From Bacteroidota bacterium (lineage in GTDB: Bacteria > Bacteroidota > Bacteroidia > Sphingobacteriales > Sphingobacteriaceae): a DNA stretch of 64,000 nucleotides. Location: contig JABDGE010000003.1 in the NCBI GenBank assembly GCA_013286235.1, forward strand, positions 20,568 to 84,567, read 5' to 3'. This document shows, piece by piece, positions 27,865 through 35,877 of this stretch. A program made the translations under genes and the position numbers. The notes beneath the pieces were generated by a model that saw only the letters and a list, made by a program, of their open reading frames with translations, had not been told where the DNA came from and did no database searches. Each line of letters opens with the position of its first letter. Within the stretch, counting starts at the first letter, position 1.

Positions 27865-29292
27865 TTAGCTGTCAAATTCAAATGTGACGACGCATTTTTC
27901 ATTCGCATCGCCAAACTTTCCGGTTGAATATGTACCTAAGTATATATAAGTCTCCCTGATTTTTTCAGCAGGTATGATATCCTTAAATTCATTAAGCGGG
28001 TACTCTTTACCTTTATAATAAAATATGGCATCGGGATAGTTTTTTATGAGAAACACTGATGGATAACGGTCCCGGTTTTTAATAAGGGCAATTCCATCTT
28101 CGCCCTCTACGGTAATTTGACCTCCGCTTATATTTACAAGCGCATCCCCGGTCATTTCGGCATGCCAGTGGGCGCCGGTCGGAATATCATAGTTCGGAAT
28201 ACCTTCATTTCCCGTTACGGAAGGTATAACCGCCTTTTTATTACTTTTACTTATTTTATAATTGGCCGCGATCTTCGGAGGCAATGATGAATTTACCCGG
28301 GCGGGATTATTTGGCTTTAATGGCGTAGAAGTATTTAAACCCGGCAGATCAAACCCGGCAGCAAATTGTTTGATAGCTTTTATGGTAGTTGGCCTTACAT
28401 CATCAAACAGCGGTGAATTAAAAATAATGAACAATAAAAATATTACAGGAACGATGACCATATACTTTAAGCAGGACAGTTTTGATGACGGGTTTTCCCG
28501 GTTCATCATAAAAAGCCTTTTTTTGAAGGTATAAGCCGCAAAAAAATTAACTGAAAAAACTACTTTATCTGAGTTAGAAACATAAAGCAGGCTTAGCTGG
28601 TAGCGCTGCGGATCGAAGCCTTTTTTTAATACCGAACTATCCGCTATAAACTCAAGGTTCTGCCGTAGCGACCTGATATAGTACCATACTAAAGGATTGA
28701 ACCAACAGATGATTTTAAAAAGTTCCCCTGATAAAATATCTATAGTATGGTACTGATGAACATGGATTTTTTCATGTTCAATGATATGCGTAAATTCTTC
28801 GGGGGAATATAATTCGGGATTTAAAAAAATTTTGTTCCAGAAGGAAAATGGGGTTTTATGTTCTTTAAAGTTATGAATGATAGCTTTACCTTGTTTGCAA
28901 TACGCTGAAGATTTGTTTAGAAATCGTACTAAGCTACATGTCTTGTAAACGAACAGTAAGCTAAAAGCGATTGCGCCGAACAACAGTAAATAGGAAAGCA
29001 GGGCGATATTACTTAAATAATGATAAGCAGAAGCCGTTTTTACTATTATTTGATTATCATTTAAGCTTTTTGAAATTTTAAAAACAAAATCGTTTTTGGG
29101 GTCTGCATCGCTTTCAAAAAAGCTTCTGAAGTTCAAAAGCGGCAAAATTATAGCAATGACAATAGTCGATAATAAATATATCCTATTCAAAAAATAGAAG
29201 CTGAGCTCCCTTAAAAACAAGCGGTAAATGATATACAAGAACGTAAAACATACATTTACTTTTAATACAAATATTACCAGGTGATTTATCAT
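27865..29292 (-). CDS. BlaR1-type M56 metallopeptidase sensor
   Basis: The 475-residue product has four predicted membrane segments (about 5-25, 36-55, 92-115 and 270-292) and an M56 domain between the third and fourth. The zinc motif is IEHEKIHVHQYHTID (HEKIH fits HExxH), with a later Glu in LEFIADSSVL. BlaR1 proteins sense an outside signal and cleave the partner BlaI repressor. The C-terminal extracellular domain is not a penicillin-binding domain, so the signal is probably not a beta-lactam. The ATG overlaps the blaI stop by four bases, showing translational coupling. Confidence 0.9.
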   Translation of the reverse strand: MINHLVIFVLKVNVCFTFLYIIYRLFLRELSFYFLNRIYLLSTIVIAIILPLLNFRSFFESDADPKNDFVFKISKSLNDNQIIVKTASAYHYLSNIALLSYLLLFGAIAFSLLFVYKTCSLVRFLNKSSAYCKQGKAIIHNFKEHKTPFSFWNKIFLNPELYSPEEFTHIIEHEKIHVHQYHTIDILSGELFKIICWFNPLVWYYIRSLRQNLEFIADSSVLKKGFDPQRYQLSLLYVSNSDKVVFSVNFFAAYTFKKRLFMMNRENPSSKLSCLKYMVIVPVIFLLFIIFNSPLFDDVRPTTIKAIKQFAAGFDLPGLNTSTPLKPNNPARVNSSLPPKIAANYKISKSNKKAVIPSVTGNEGIPNYDIPTGAHWHAEMTGDALVNISGGQITVEGEDGIALIKNRDRYPSVFLIKNYPDAIFYYKGKEYPLNEFKDIIPAEKIRETYIYLGTYSTGKFGDANEKCVVTFEFDS

Positions 29293-29654
29293 TTGGAACT
29301 CCTGTTTTTGATGATTTCGATAATTTCCTCCAGGTCATTCTGAGTGAGTTTTCTTTCTTCAGCAAAGAACGCCACCATTTCTTTGAATGAGTTTGAAAAA
29401 TGATCCTTGACAAATGAGGTAAGAAAATACTTTTTATACGCGGTTTCTTTTATGACTGGCAGGTATTCGTTTGTATTTCCGACCGGCCTTATTTCAAGGT
29501 ATTTTTTTGATTTCAAATTATCAAGCGTTGAGCGAAAAGTGTTATAATGAGGTGCAGGCTCATCATGGGCATCTAAAATTTGCCTTGCAGTGCCTTTTTG
29601 AATCTTCCACAATGCCAGCATTGCGTCTCTTTCCTGGGATGTTAACCTCTCCAT
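29289..29654 (-). CDS. BlaI/MecI/CopY-family repressor
   Basis: The 121-residue protein has the winged-helix domain of BlaI/MecI (RLTSQERDAMLALWKIQKG, then YNTFRSTLDNLKSKKYLE) and a C-terminal dimerisation helix region. Such repressors bind DNA as dimers until their BlaR1 partner cleaves them. A 7-1-7 dyad (TGCGAAA-A-TTTCGCA) at 29677-29691, 23 bp before the ATG, is the probable autoregulatory operator. The gene heads a blaI-blaR1-TonB receptor series. Confidence 0.92.
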   Translation of the reverse strand: MERLTSQERDAMLALWKIQKGTARQILDAHDEPAPHYNTFRSTLDNLKSKKYLEIRPVGNTNEYLPVIKETAYKKYFLTSFVKDHFSNSFKEMVAFFAEERKLTQNDLEEIIEIIKNRSSK

Positions 29655-29676
29655 GTCTGCGATTTTTTCGTAAAAA

Positions 29677-29691
29677 TGCGAAAATTTCGCA
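29677..29691. promoter_or_regulatory. Probable BlaI operator
   Basis: TGCGAAAATTTCGCA is a dyad with perfect 7-bp arms around one central base. It is placed in the blaI leader/promoter region where an autoregulatory repressor would bind. Confidence 0.55.
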
Positions 29692-29733
29692 GGTTTGCAA
29701 AACTTTTTTCACATTTTTTTATAATTTTTATTG

Positions 29734-30016
29734 CTATCCCTAACGGATAACCCTTGCTTAAAAATCAGCTTCACTCATTTCGCTCCGCTCATTCTTTCAG
29801 CAAATTTTTATGCCGCACGGTAAAAGCCTGCCTGCCGTATGCCCATCCCTCAGTTCCGAATTTGACTGTATACTTCGTTTAACCTGGCAAATTCATCCCG
29901 TTTATCCCGCAGGCAGGCATTTAGCACTACCTACTGATAGAGGGTATTTGTATGTAATCTGATATTTTTAGACAAGAAAGAAGAAATGAGCTAAGGGCGG
30001 TGGTTTTTGTTCGCAA
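29734..30016 (+). repeat. Dispersed 200-290 bp repeat, copy B
   Basis: It shares CTATCCCTAACGGATAAC with copy A at its start and keeps the GCCTGCCTGCC arm. The opposite arm has one change (CGCAGGCAGGC), and the tail GCTAAGGGCGGTGGTTTTTG is kept. It fills most of the gap between blaI and the DUF2911 gene. See copies at 25018 and 31606. Confidence 0.85.
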
Positions 30017-30091
30017 TAGTGTATATCATGGGACTCGTTCTGCTTTGAGTACAGAGGTACTTTTAGCTTTCGTGTGCTGAAAACTAAACCG

Positions 30092-31216
30092 TTAATCCAA
30101 ATTCATATCTTTTCCATCCTGCAAATCTTTTATGGCTTTTGCAACCGCATCTTTATTGGCTTTGCCTTGAGCCTGCGGCAACGCCTTTTCGGCAAATGTT
30201 AAGGCTTTTTTTAAATCACCCAATGCTGAATATCCGCTTGCCATCCCCATGTTGCTAATCAAGTCATCCGGATGTTTATCATAATTCATCTTAAATAGGT
30301 CAAAAGCTTCCTTGGTCTTTTTGCGATTCACAAGGTCGGTTGCATACATGTAAACGTCAAACTCGCCCCCATAAGGCAACGCCTTTTTCATAATTTCATC
30401 TGCTTCATTAGTACGTCCCAGGCTATCTAATACTATCGCTTTTGTCCTCCATGCCTGATAACTCTGGCTGCCGCCAAAGTTCGGTCCTACAGCATTATCT
30501 GTCCATTTTAGAGCCTCATCGAGGTTTGTTTTATTTTGAACACAATAAGTCGCTGCCTGATCCCAGCTTTCCCAGGTGAAGCCCTTATTGCTCCGGAGTT
30601 CTCTCCTGAAGGACGCTATTTGATTACTCACCACATCGACTTCTATTTTAAAGGGGATCACCAGTTTCTCCCATTCCAGTTCGACAACAGCGCTTGAAGA
30701 CGCTTCGTCAACGAACTCGTATTTCAGCCATTCCACACTATTATCAGTGGTTATCGGTTTTACTTTTACGCGCAGCGCATCTTCTGATGGATCATAATAA
30801 AAGCTGCCCCATGACGTAGAGTTTTTTGAAAAGATCAAAATACATTCGTTGGGATCGTAGGCTATTGAAAACCCATACCTGCCGGCTGGCAAAGGCTGCC
30901 CTTCTACTTTTACATCGGTCGAAAATTCTATCGTGGTATTTTCATTGGCCCCTGCGCGCCAGGGTGCGGCTTTTGAGGTGCCGAAGCCCTGATCGACAAA
31001 CCCTACTGGTATAAGTTCGCCCCAAATATGGCCGTCCCTCTTATTAACATGAGGGCGGTTATAGTGAATAGTGATGTCTGTAAGCCCAACCTGCTCACTT
31101 ACCGAAGCCCTTCTATTGCCGCCGTCCGGCAATGCGGTCAGTTGTGCATTGACCCTCTCAGTAAAAAAAAACAATATTAATCCGGCGGCAATAACAGGGG
31201 TAAAAAGATTCTTCAT
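30092..31216 (-). CDS. Exported DUF2911 protein with TPR-like C-terminus
   Basis: The 374-residue product has a signal peptide (1-24). Its DUF2911 domain covers about residues 25-200: SVSEQVGLTDITIHYNRPHV, GELIPVGFVDQGFG, PWRAGANENTTIEF and LPAGRYGFSI are the family landmarks. A helical C-terminal half (about 215-365) contains TPR-like repeats (ALKWTDNAVG and DLKKALTFAEKALPQ). The fusion is common in Bacteroidota; its biochemical role is unknown. Repeat B lies downstream and repeat C upstream. A C-rich palindromic motif is about 265 bp before the start. Confidence 0.88.
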   Translation of the reverse strand: MKNLFTPVIAAGLILFFFTERVNAQLTALPDGGNRRASVSEQVGLTDITIHYNRPHVNKRDGHIWGELIPVGFVDQGFGTSKAAPWRAGANENTTIEFSTDVKVEGQPLPAGRYGFSIAYDPNECILIFSKNSTSWGSFYYDPSEDALRVKVKPITTDNSVEWLKYEFVDEASSSAVVELEWEKLVIPFKIEVDVVSNQIASFRRELRSNKGFTWESWDQAATYCVQNKTNLDEALKWTDNAVGPNFGGSQSYQAWRTKAIVLDSLGRTNEADEIMKKALPYGGEFDVYMYATDLVNRKKTKEAFDLFKMNYDKHPDDLISNMGMASGYSALGDLKKALTFAEKALPQAQGKANKDAVAKAIKDLQDGKDMNLD

Positions 31217-31479
31217 TGCAATAATTTTTGGTTGTGAATAAAAAATATCGTGATCATTATATTTTATTTATACGCTTCGATTTTAATTTAAAAGTCGCCG
31301 CTTAGAGCAAGTGAATCGGACTATAATCCGGTTAGGCCGCCCCCTCCACATTAATACTGCTGGTTAACAAGTCACCGCTTCAGCACTGCTATACGCGCAG
31401 AAAACCGCTAAAAGGTCCTGTGAATAGTAATAAAAACATTCAACTCAATATTTCAATAAAAATATTGCTCCTATTCTTT

Positions 31480-31510
31480 AAATAAATCCCCCCTAATGGG
31501 AGATTTATTT
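31480..31510. promoter_or_regulatory. C-rich palindromic motif, copy 2
   Basis: AAATAAATCCCCCC, TAAT, then GGGAGATTTATTT: an interrupted palindrome with flanking AAATAAAT/ATTTATTT arms. It lies in the long 31217-32098 gap, upstream of the DUF2911 gene. It matches the motifs at 59608 and 61331 on the plus strand. Confidence 0.5.
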
Positions 31511-31605
31511 AAGAGCAACCAGAAAAAAAAGGATTTAAATTTTATTGCTGAAGATGACATTATCATTTGTCGATAGATCTTAATCATCAAAAATCGGTAA
31601 TATAA

Positions 31606-31813
31606 TAACCCCTGCTTAAAAATCAGCTTCACTCATTCGCTCCACTCATTCCTTCAGCAAATTTTTAACCCGCACGGTAAAAGCCTGCCTGCCGTATGCC
31701 CATCCCTCATTTCCGAATTTGACTGTACACTTCGTTTAACCTGACAAATTCATCGCGCTCATCCGGCAGGCTGGCATTTGCCCCCTCCCCTAAAAGAGAA
31801 AATTATAAGGCAT
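31606..31813 (+). repeat. Dispersed 200-290 bp repeat, copy C
   Basis: This third copy keeps the core with GCCTGCCTGCC and a slightly altered second arm (GGCAGGCTGGC), and shares ATAAGGCATT with copy A after the core. It lies directly upstream of the leader of the ssb/PRTRC operon. The remaining part of this gap (31814-32098) is a T- and A-rich leader with no gene I can support. Confidence 0.82.
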
Positions 31814-32098
31814 TTTATATTTAATGATATGATTTTTTAGGCGAAACGGGTAAAAAGCGCAGCTAAGTACGATCCCGCATCTGTCGTTGGGTTTTGCCAA
31901 AAGACTACGGCATAATGTAAACGCTCGTTCCTCACTTTTCCACCCTTCGGGACTTATTCCGTTTCCTTTTGGCCTTTAGGCGGGCTCTATTTTTTGCTTT
32001 CTTTTTTCCCTTTTTCTTTTAAAAAATACACACACAGACAAACGGACGAAAAGAAGAAACAAACAAAATAGTTCACTAAAAAAAACTTTAAAAAAGTT

Positions 32099-32512
32099 AT
32101 GGAAATCACAGGAAGATTGACCGCAAACGCAGAGGTCAGAAATGTAAAAGGCGACAAAAAAGTAACAGGTTTTACTATCGCCATGAACCGTTCCTACAAA
32201 AAGGACGGTGAAAAAGTAACCATCACCACTTACGTGGATTGCTCCTACTGGATCAATTCAGGTGTAGCCGAGTTTCTTAAAAAAGGCACATTGGTGCAGT
32301 TGTACGGCGACATGGATGTAAGCGCATGGATTAACAAGGAAGGCAACGCACAGGGGCGTTTAACGTTCCACATCCAAACCATCAAAATCCTTGCACAGCC
32401 GGGAAACAATAATGCTGAAAACACCAATTCAGCAAAGCCCAATACGGATAAGGCAAAAAGCAAAAAGGCTGCAGCCAACGGCGCATCTGATGAAGACGAC
32501 CTGCCATTTTAA
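32099..32512 (+). CDS. ssb: Single-stranded DNA-binding protein
   Basis: The 137-residue protein has the OB fold of SSB (EITGRLTANAEVRNVKGDKK, then VDCSYWIN and RLTFHIQTIKI). An acidic tip, DEDDLPF, is the site that recruits replication and repair partners. The N-terminus differs from housekeeping SSBs (no NKV-L-x-G-R start), and ssb genes of this type are typical of plasmids and conjugative elements. It heads a plus-strand series reaching to 39183, so it is most likely the element's own SSB. Confidence 0.92.
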   Translation: MEITGRLTANAEVRNVKGDKKVTGFTIAMNRSYKKDGEKVTITTYVDCSYWINSGVAEFLKKGTLVQLYGDMDVSAWINKEGNAQGRLTFHIQTIKILAQPGNNNAENTNSAKPNTDKAKSKKAAANGASDEDDLPF

Positions 32513-32556
32513 TTAATCCAATCAGAAAAAAATTCACGAACAAAATTTTTAATATT

Positions 32557-33624
32557 ATGGCACACAATCTTAATTATAACGAAGAAAACAAGGAATACAG
32601 CTTTTTCAGCACCAAGGAAAGGGCTTGGCACGGGTTAGGGAAAATCGTTGACCAGTACCCGACAAGCGCAGAAGCGATTAAATATGCCGGGCTTGACTAC
32701 CGGGTTGAAAAACGCCCCCTTTTTACCAACGAATTTGCGAACGAAGATATCGGGTATGTAGGGAATGATGTAGCGTATAAAATCGACGTACCGAATTTTT
32801 ATGCTACCGTCCGCACTGATAATAACGCGGTGTTAGGGGTTGTCGGCAAGGACTACGAAGTAGTACAGAACGTAAACGCATTTGAATTTTTTGATGCTAT
32901 CGTAGGCGGGGAGGATGGTATCCTGTACGAAACCGCAGGCGCATTAGGCAAAGGTGAACGCATATTCATTACTGCCAAATTACCTGGATATATCAGGGTT
33001 GGCAAAGATGATTTCATCGACCAGTATCTTTTCCTTACCACCTCGCACGATGGTTTCGGCAGTATCACCGCTGCATTTACCCCCATTCGCATTGTTTGCA
33101 ACAATACCTTAAATGCTGCCATGCGTAACCATGCCAATTCCATTAAAATCCGTCATACCGCCTCGGCAAATGACAGGTTGAAACAGGCGCATACGCTAAT
33201 GGGTATCAGTTCAAATCTTGGCGCAGAACTACAAGGGCTTTTTAACCAGTGGTCACAAGTCCGTATTACCGACAAGGAAGTAAAAAAACTCATACAGGTC
33301 GCGATGGCTCCAAACAAGGAAGTCCTTAAAAATTTGGAGGCCGGCAAAATGGATGAACTTTCCACCACCTATACTAACATTATTGATAAGGTGTATGAAT
33401 ATGCACTTAGCAGCCCTACCCAGCAGATGGTAACTACTGCCGGAACGGTATTCGGCGCTTACAATGCCGTAACGGGCTATTTTCAGAATGTTCGCAATTA
33501 CAAGGACGACGAAGCCAAATTCAAATCCATCATGGATGGAACTGCAAAGCAAAGGGCGCAAACGGCCTTTGACCTTTGCTGGAACTTTTCAAACAACGGT
33601 GCAAACGCTTTAATACTTAATTAA
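32557..33624 (+). CDS. DUF932 phage/plasmid-like protein
   Basis: The 355-residue product matches the DUF932/TIGR03299 family of phage and plasmid proteins. Landmarks are STKERAWHGLGKIV, VGKDYEVVQN and a C-terminal helical region containing DLCWNFSNNGANALIL. The family is common in mobile elements, often beside ssb, recombination genes or PRTRC genes; its molecular role is unknown. It starts 44 bp after ssb and is followed by an internal hairpin at 33630-33649. Confidence 0.88.
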   Translation: MAHNLNYNEENKEYSFFSTKERAWHGLGKIVDQYPTSAEAIKYAGLDYRVEKRPLFTNEFANEDIGYVGNDVAYKIDVPNFYATVRTDNNAVLGVVGKDYEVVQNVNAFEFFDAIVGGEDGILYETAGALGKGERIFITAKLPGYIRVGKDDFIDQYLFLTTSHDGFGSITAAFTPIRIVCNNTLNAAMRNHANSIKIRHTASANDRLKQAHTLMGISSNLGAELQGLFNQWSQVRITDKEVKKLIQVAMAPNKEVLKNLEAGKMDELSTTYTNIIDKVYEYALSSPTQQMVTTAGTVFGAYNAVTGYFQNVRNYKDDEAKFKSIMDGTAKQRAQTAFDLCWNFSNNGANALILN

Positions 33625-33629
33625 TCAGT

Positions 33630-33649
33630 AAGGGGGAGCAATCCCCCTT
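33630..33649 (+). terminator. Hairpin between DUF932 and the rest of the operon
   Basis: AAGGGGGA pairs with TCCCCCTT around GCAA, followed by ATTTAAAATT. It is strong but has a weak T tract, so it may attenuate instead of ending transcription: the ssb-DUF932 pair would be made in excess of downstream products. Confidence 0.55.
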
Positions 33650-33666
33650 ATTTAAAATTCTATAAT

Positions 33667-34182
33667 ATGACACGTTCAAATCTTTATATCAAACTAAACA
33701 ACGGAGATAATATAAACTGCGTTACCGAAAGCAGCAGCGCACCGGAACAGGGCTATATCGTTGAAAACTTAATCGTTCCCCTTTTATCATTTTCCAATGC
33801 GGAACATGAACTGGCTTTGCTCAAAGAGCATTGCACAATGAATGAACTACGGATAAATGCAGACTACCGCTATGAAATCGACCTGCAAAAGGAAACAGTA
33901 GCATTTTACGACGAAATGTATTTTTTTAAAACAGGTGTCTTTCGCAAAGGCGAAAACCTCACCCGCAGGTATATCGCATACCTCGAAAAAATCCAAAATC
34001 AAACCGTAAAGGATATGTTCAAAGGCTATTCCAACCAAGCCCTGATTCAAAGGGCAAACGACCTGCCCGACTTTAAATGGGATGACGAGGGAACTGAGTT
34101 AAGAAGAAGGAGCCTGCTTTCAAACGGCGCATTCATCTACACCATGCGTGGCAATTCACTAATCATTCTAAAAGACAACTAA
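33667..34182 (+). CDS. Hypothetical protein of the PRTRC-associated operon
   Basis: This soluble protein of 171 residues has no signal peptide or membrane segment and no catalytic motif that I recognise. It is rich in charged and aromatic residues (YIAYLEKIQNQTVKDMFKG, then DLPDFKWDDEG). It starts 42 bp after DUF932 and ends 11 bp before the next gene, so it belongs to the operon. The function is unknown. Confidence 0.7.
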   Translation: MTRSNLYIKLNNGDNINCVTESSSAPEQGYIVENLIVPLLSFSNAEHELALLKEHCTMNELRINADYRYEIDLQKETVAFYDEMYFFKTGVFRKGENLTRRYIAYLEKIQNQTVKDMFKGYSNQALIQRANDLPDFKWDDEGTELRRRSLLSNGAFIYTMRGNSLIILKDN

Positions 34183-34193
34183 AATTCAGCGCC

Positions 34194-34865
34194 ATGAAGC
34201 AAATAACTTTAAAACTATACAGCTTTAACGAACTGGACAAAGAAGCCAAAGGAAAAGCGTTAACGACCCACAGGGATTTGAATGTAAACTTTGATTGGTG
34301 GGACGATGAATTTGAGGATTTTATAGAACTGTGTTCTTACATGGGCATAGCCGTTATAAAAGATAAAATCAAATTCAGGGGCTTTTACTCGCAGGGGGAC
34401 GCAAGCGGTTTCTCGGCAAAAGTAGATATTCCCAAACTGATTACCGCCATAGAAAACCAATCCTGGAAAGACTATGCACCGATGCAGGAATTTCTCTTCA
34501 CTTCGCCCGGCATCGACCGCAGGGTATTACCTCTACTGGCAAAGGACGTTTTGCCCAACGAACCGCAGATCATTAGCAGGCACAGGCAATTCGGCGTAGT
34601 GGTGGATTTAGGGGTGTATGTCATTAACGAGAACGGCAGGCAACATGACAACGTGTTTGAAGAACTCGACAAACTCGAAGAATGGCTGCGCAAAATTGCT
34701 GAAACCCTTAACCGCTATCTCTATACCACCCTTGAAAAACAATATGAATTTCTATGCAGTGATACCGCGATTAAGGAGAGTATTTTAAATCAGGAATACC
34801 TCTTTACCTCGGACGGCAGGTCTGCCAACTATTTAGAACAACTGACAAAAAAGAAAAAAAACTAA
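34194..34865 (+). CDS. Phage/plasmid-type hypothetical protein (SFNEL-x-x-EAK family)
   Basis: The 223-residue product begins MKQITLKLYSFNELDKEAKG and has FEDFIELCSYMGI and FRGFYSQGDASGFSAKVDI. I recognise this layout from proteins annotated in phages and plasmids of Firmicutes and Bacteroidota; they are sometimes called antitoxin-like, without proof. It is 11 bp from both neighbours. No toxin gene is evident beside it. Confidence 0.65.
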   Translation: MKQITLKLYSFNELDKEAKGKALTTHRDLNVNFDWWDDEFEDFIELCSYMGIAVIKDKIKFRGFYSQGDASGFSAKVDIPKLITAIENQSWKDYAPMQEFLFTSPGIDRRVLPLLAKDVLPNEPQIISRHRQFGVVVDLGVYVINENGRQHDNVFEELDKLEEWLRKIAETLNRYLYTTLEKQYEFLCSDTAIKESILNQEYLFTSDGRSANYLEQLTKKKKN

Positions 34866-34875
34866 ACGAAAAACC

Positions 34876-35466
34876 ATGACAACGAATTTTTTTCAAAACA
34901 TAGCAAGTCTTAACGTTCCCGGAAACTGGAAACTGACCTTGCACACAGACGAATCCGGGAATTTTACCATATCGGCTCTTTTTACTGCTTTGCATAATGC
35001 TGATAACGCGCTCAAAGCAATTCCCCCCATGTTATTAAAGGGAACGCCCGATGAACTGGACGAGGGCTTTTTTGAAGTCATCACGCAACCCGTTCAGCAA
35101 ACCGCAGGTCTTTATGACAATCTTAATGCTTACCACAAGGAAGTAGAAGAAGCCCGTCTTAAATCGAAAATGGAACAGGATAAAAAAGCCAAAGAGAATA
35201 AGGCAAAGGCAGGCGCAAACGGTTCAAAGGACGACATCGAAATAGGCGAGCCAAAGCCCAGCAAAGAGGACAAACGCAAGGCTTATGTACAAGCCATGAT
35301 TGAGGTAAACGAACTGAAAGCAGCTTGTAAGTACGGCGAAGCATTGGCGGTATTACCTGTCATAAGCGAGTACCCCGAAAAAGAAACCGAAATCACTAAG
35401 AAAGCGGAAGAACTCACCCGCCTCAAAGCCCTGAAAGATAAAAATTTAGAATTGTTTCACGCCTGA
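34876..35466 (+). CDS. PRTRC system protein E
   Basis: The 196-residue protein has an N-terminal part typical of PRTRC protein E (MTTNFFQNIASLNVPGNWKL, then NADNALKAIPPMLLKGTPDE and LDEGFFEVITQPVQ). A lysine/alanine-rich hinge follows (about 97-130), with a helical C-terminus rich in E, A and K. The biochemical role is unknown; the family is defined by its co-occurrence with ParB, ubiquitin-like, ThiF and other PRTRC genes on mobile elements. It overlaps no neighbour and sits 11 bp before protein C. Confidence 0.85.
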   Translation: MTTNFFQNIASLNVPGNWKLTLHTDESGNFTISALFTALHNADNALKAIPPMLLKGTPDELDEGFFEVITQPVQQTAGLYDNLNAYHKEVEEARLKSKMEQDKKAKENKAKAGANGSKDDIEIGEPKPSKEDKRKAYVQAMIEVNELKAACKYGEALAVLPVISEYPEKETEITKKAEELTRLKALKDKNLELFHA

Positions 35467-35477
35467 TTTGAATAGCC

Positions 35478-35696
35478 ATGTTAGCAACAACCACATTACA
35501 AAGGATTTTTTTACACAAGGAAAATGGTGTAGAAATCCGCCTGACAGACCCCGGCGAGGGTTTTGCACCCGAAGCCGTGATGATATTTTATTCAGCGACC
35601 TATCCCATTTTGAATAACGCAAAAATCATCGGCCCCGAAATAAAGGACGATGAAATACAATACCGATTCGAAAGCACGATGGGCGTAAAAGGATAA
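35478..35696 (+). CDS. PRTRC system protein C, ubiquitin-like
   Basis: The product has 72 residues, the size of ubiquitin and ThiS/MoaD folds. It runs FLHKENGVEIRLTDPGEGFA, SATYPILNNAKIIGPEI and ends FESTMGVKG. In PRTRC protein C (related to Pfam Prok_Ub) the beta-grasp fold is predicted. The protein terminates exactly on a glycine, so the C-terminal Gly needed for adenylation by an E1 enzyme is exposed without processing. E2-like and E1-like genes follow. Conjugation is inferred from these features, not shown. Confidence 0.85.
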   Translation: MLATTTLQRIFLHKENGVEIRLTDPGEGFAPEAVMIFYSATYPILNNAKIIGPEIKDDEIQYRFESTMGVKG

Positions 35697-35700
35697 AACT

Positions 35701-35877
35701 ATGAAACAGCAAATCATAAAACGAAGGATAACGATAAACAAGGAAAACGACCAATGGAAACTACACCAGCTATTCGGACAATTAAGCACAAAACTCGACC
35801 GTCTGCCGGACGCAGGAGAGGTACAGCGCAACCAATTGAGAAGCGCCCCGCAGGGCTTCGTCCCGATGGTTTTCTAA
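35701..35877 (+). CDS. 58-codon frame, likely N-terminal part of the following protein
   Basis: An ATG four bases after the protein C stop opens a frame reading MKQQIIKRRITINKENDQWK, then LHQLFGQLSTKLDRLPDAGE and ending SAPQGFVPMVF-stop. The composition is natural. It overlaps the next gene's first 124 bases in a different frame, where that frame is arginine/proline-rich and looks non-coding. One extra T in the TTTT at 35870-35873 would join it to LNHYFKPFSAVENR of the downstream frame. It is either a separate small gene or the start of a frameshifted one. Confidence 0.6.
   Translation: MKQQIIKRRITINKENDQWKLHQLFGQLSTKLDRLPDAGEVQRNQLRSAPQGFVPMVF

Noticed and set aside
27865..29654. BlaI/BlaR1 pair as a beta-lactam resistance system
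   Set aside because: BlaR1 lacks a penicillin-binding domain and the adjacent gene is a TonB receptor. The serine hydrolases in the window are distant and of the esterase/amidase type.
34194..34865. Toxin-antitoxin pair in the PRTRC operon
   Set aside because: The antitoxin-like label of this family is unproven and no toxin-like neighbour is present.
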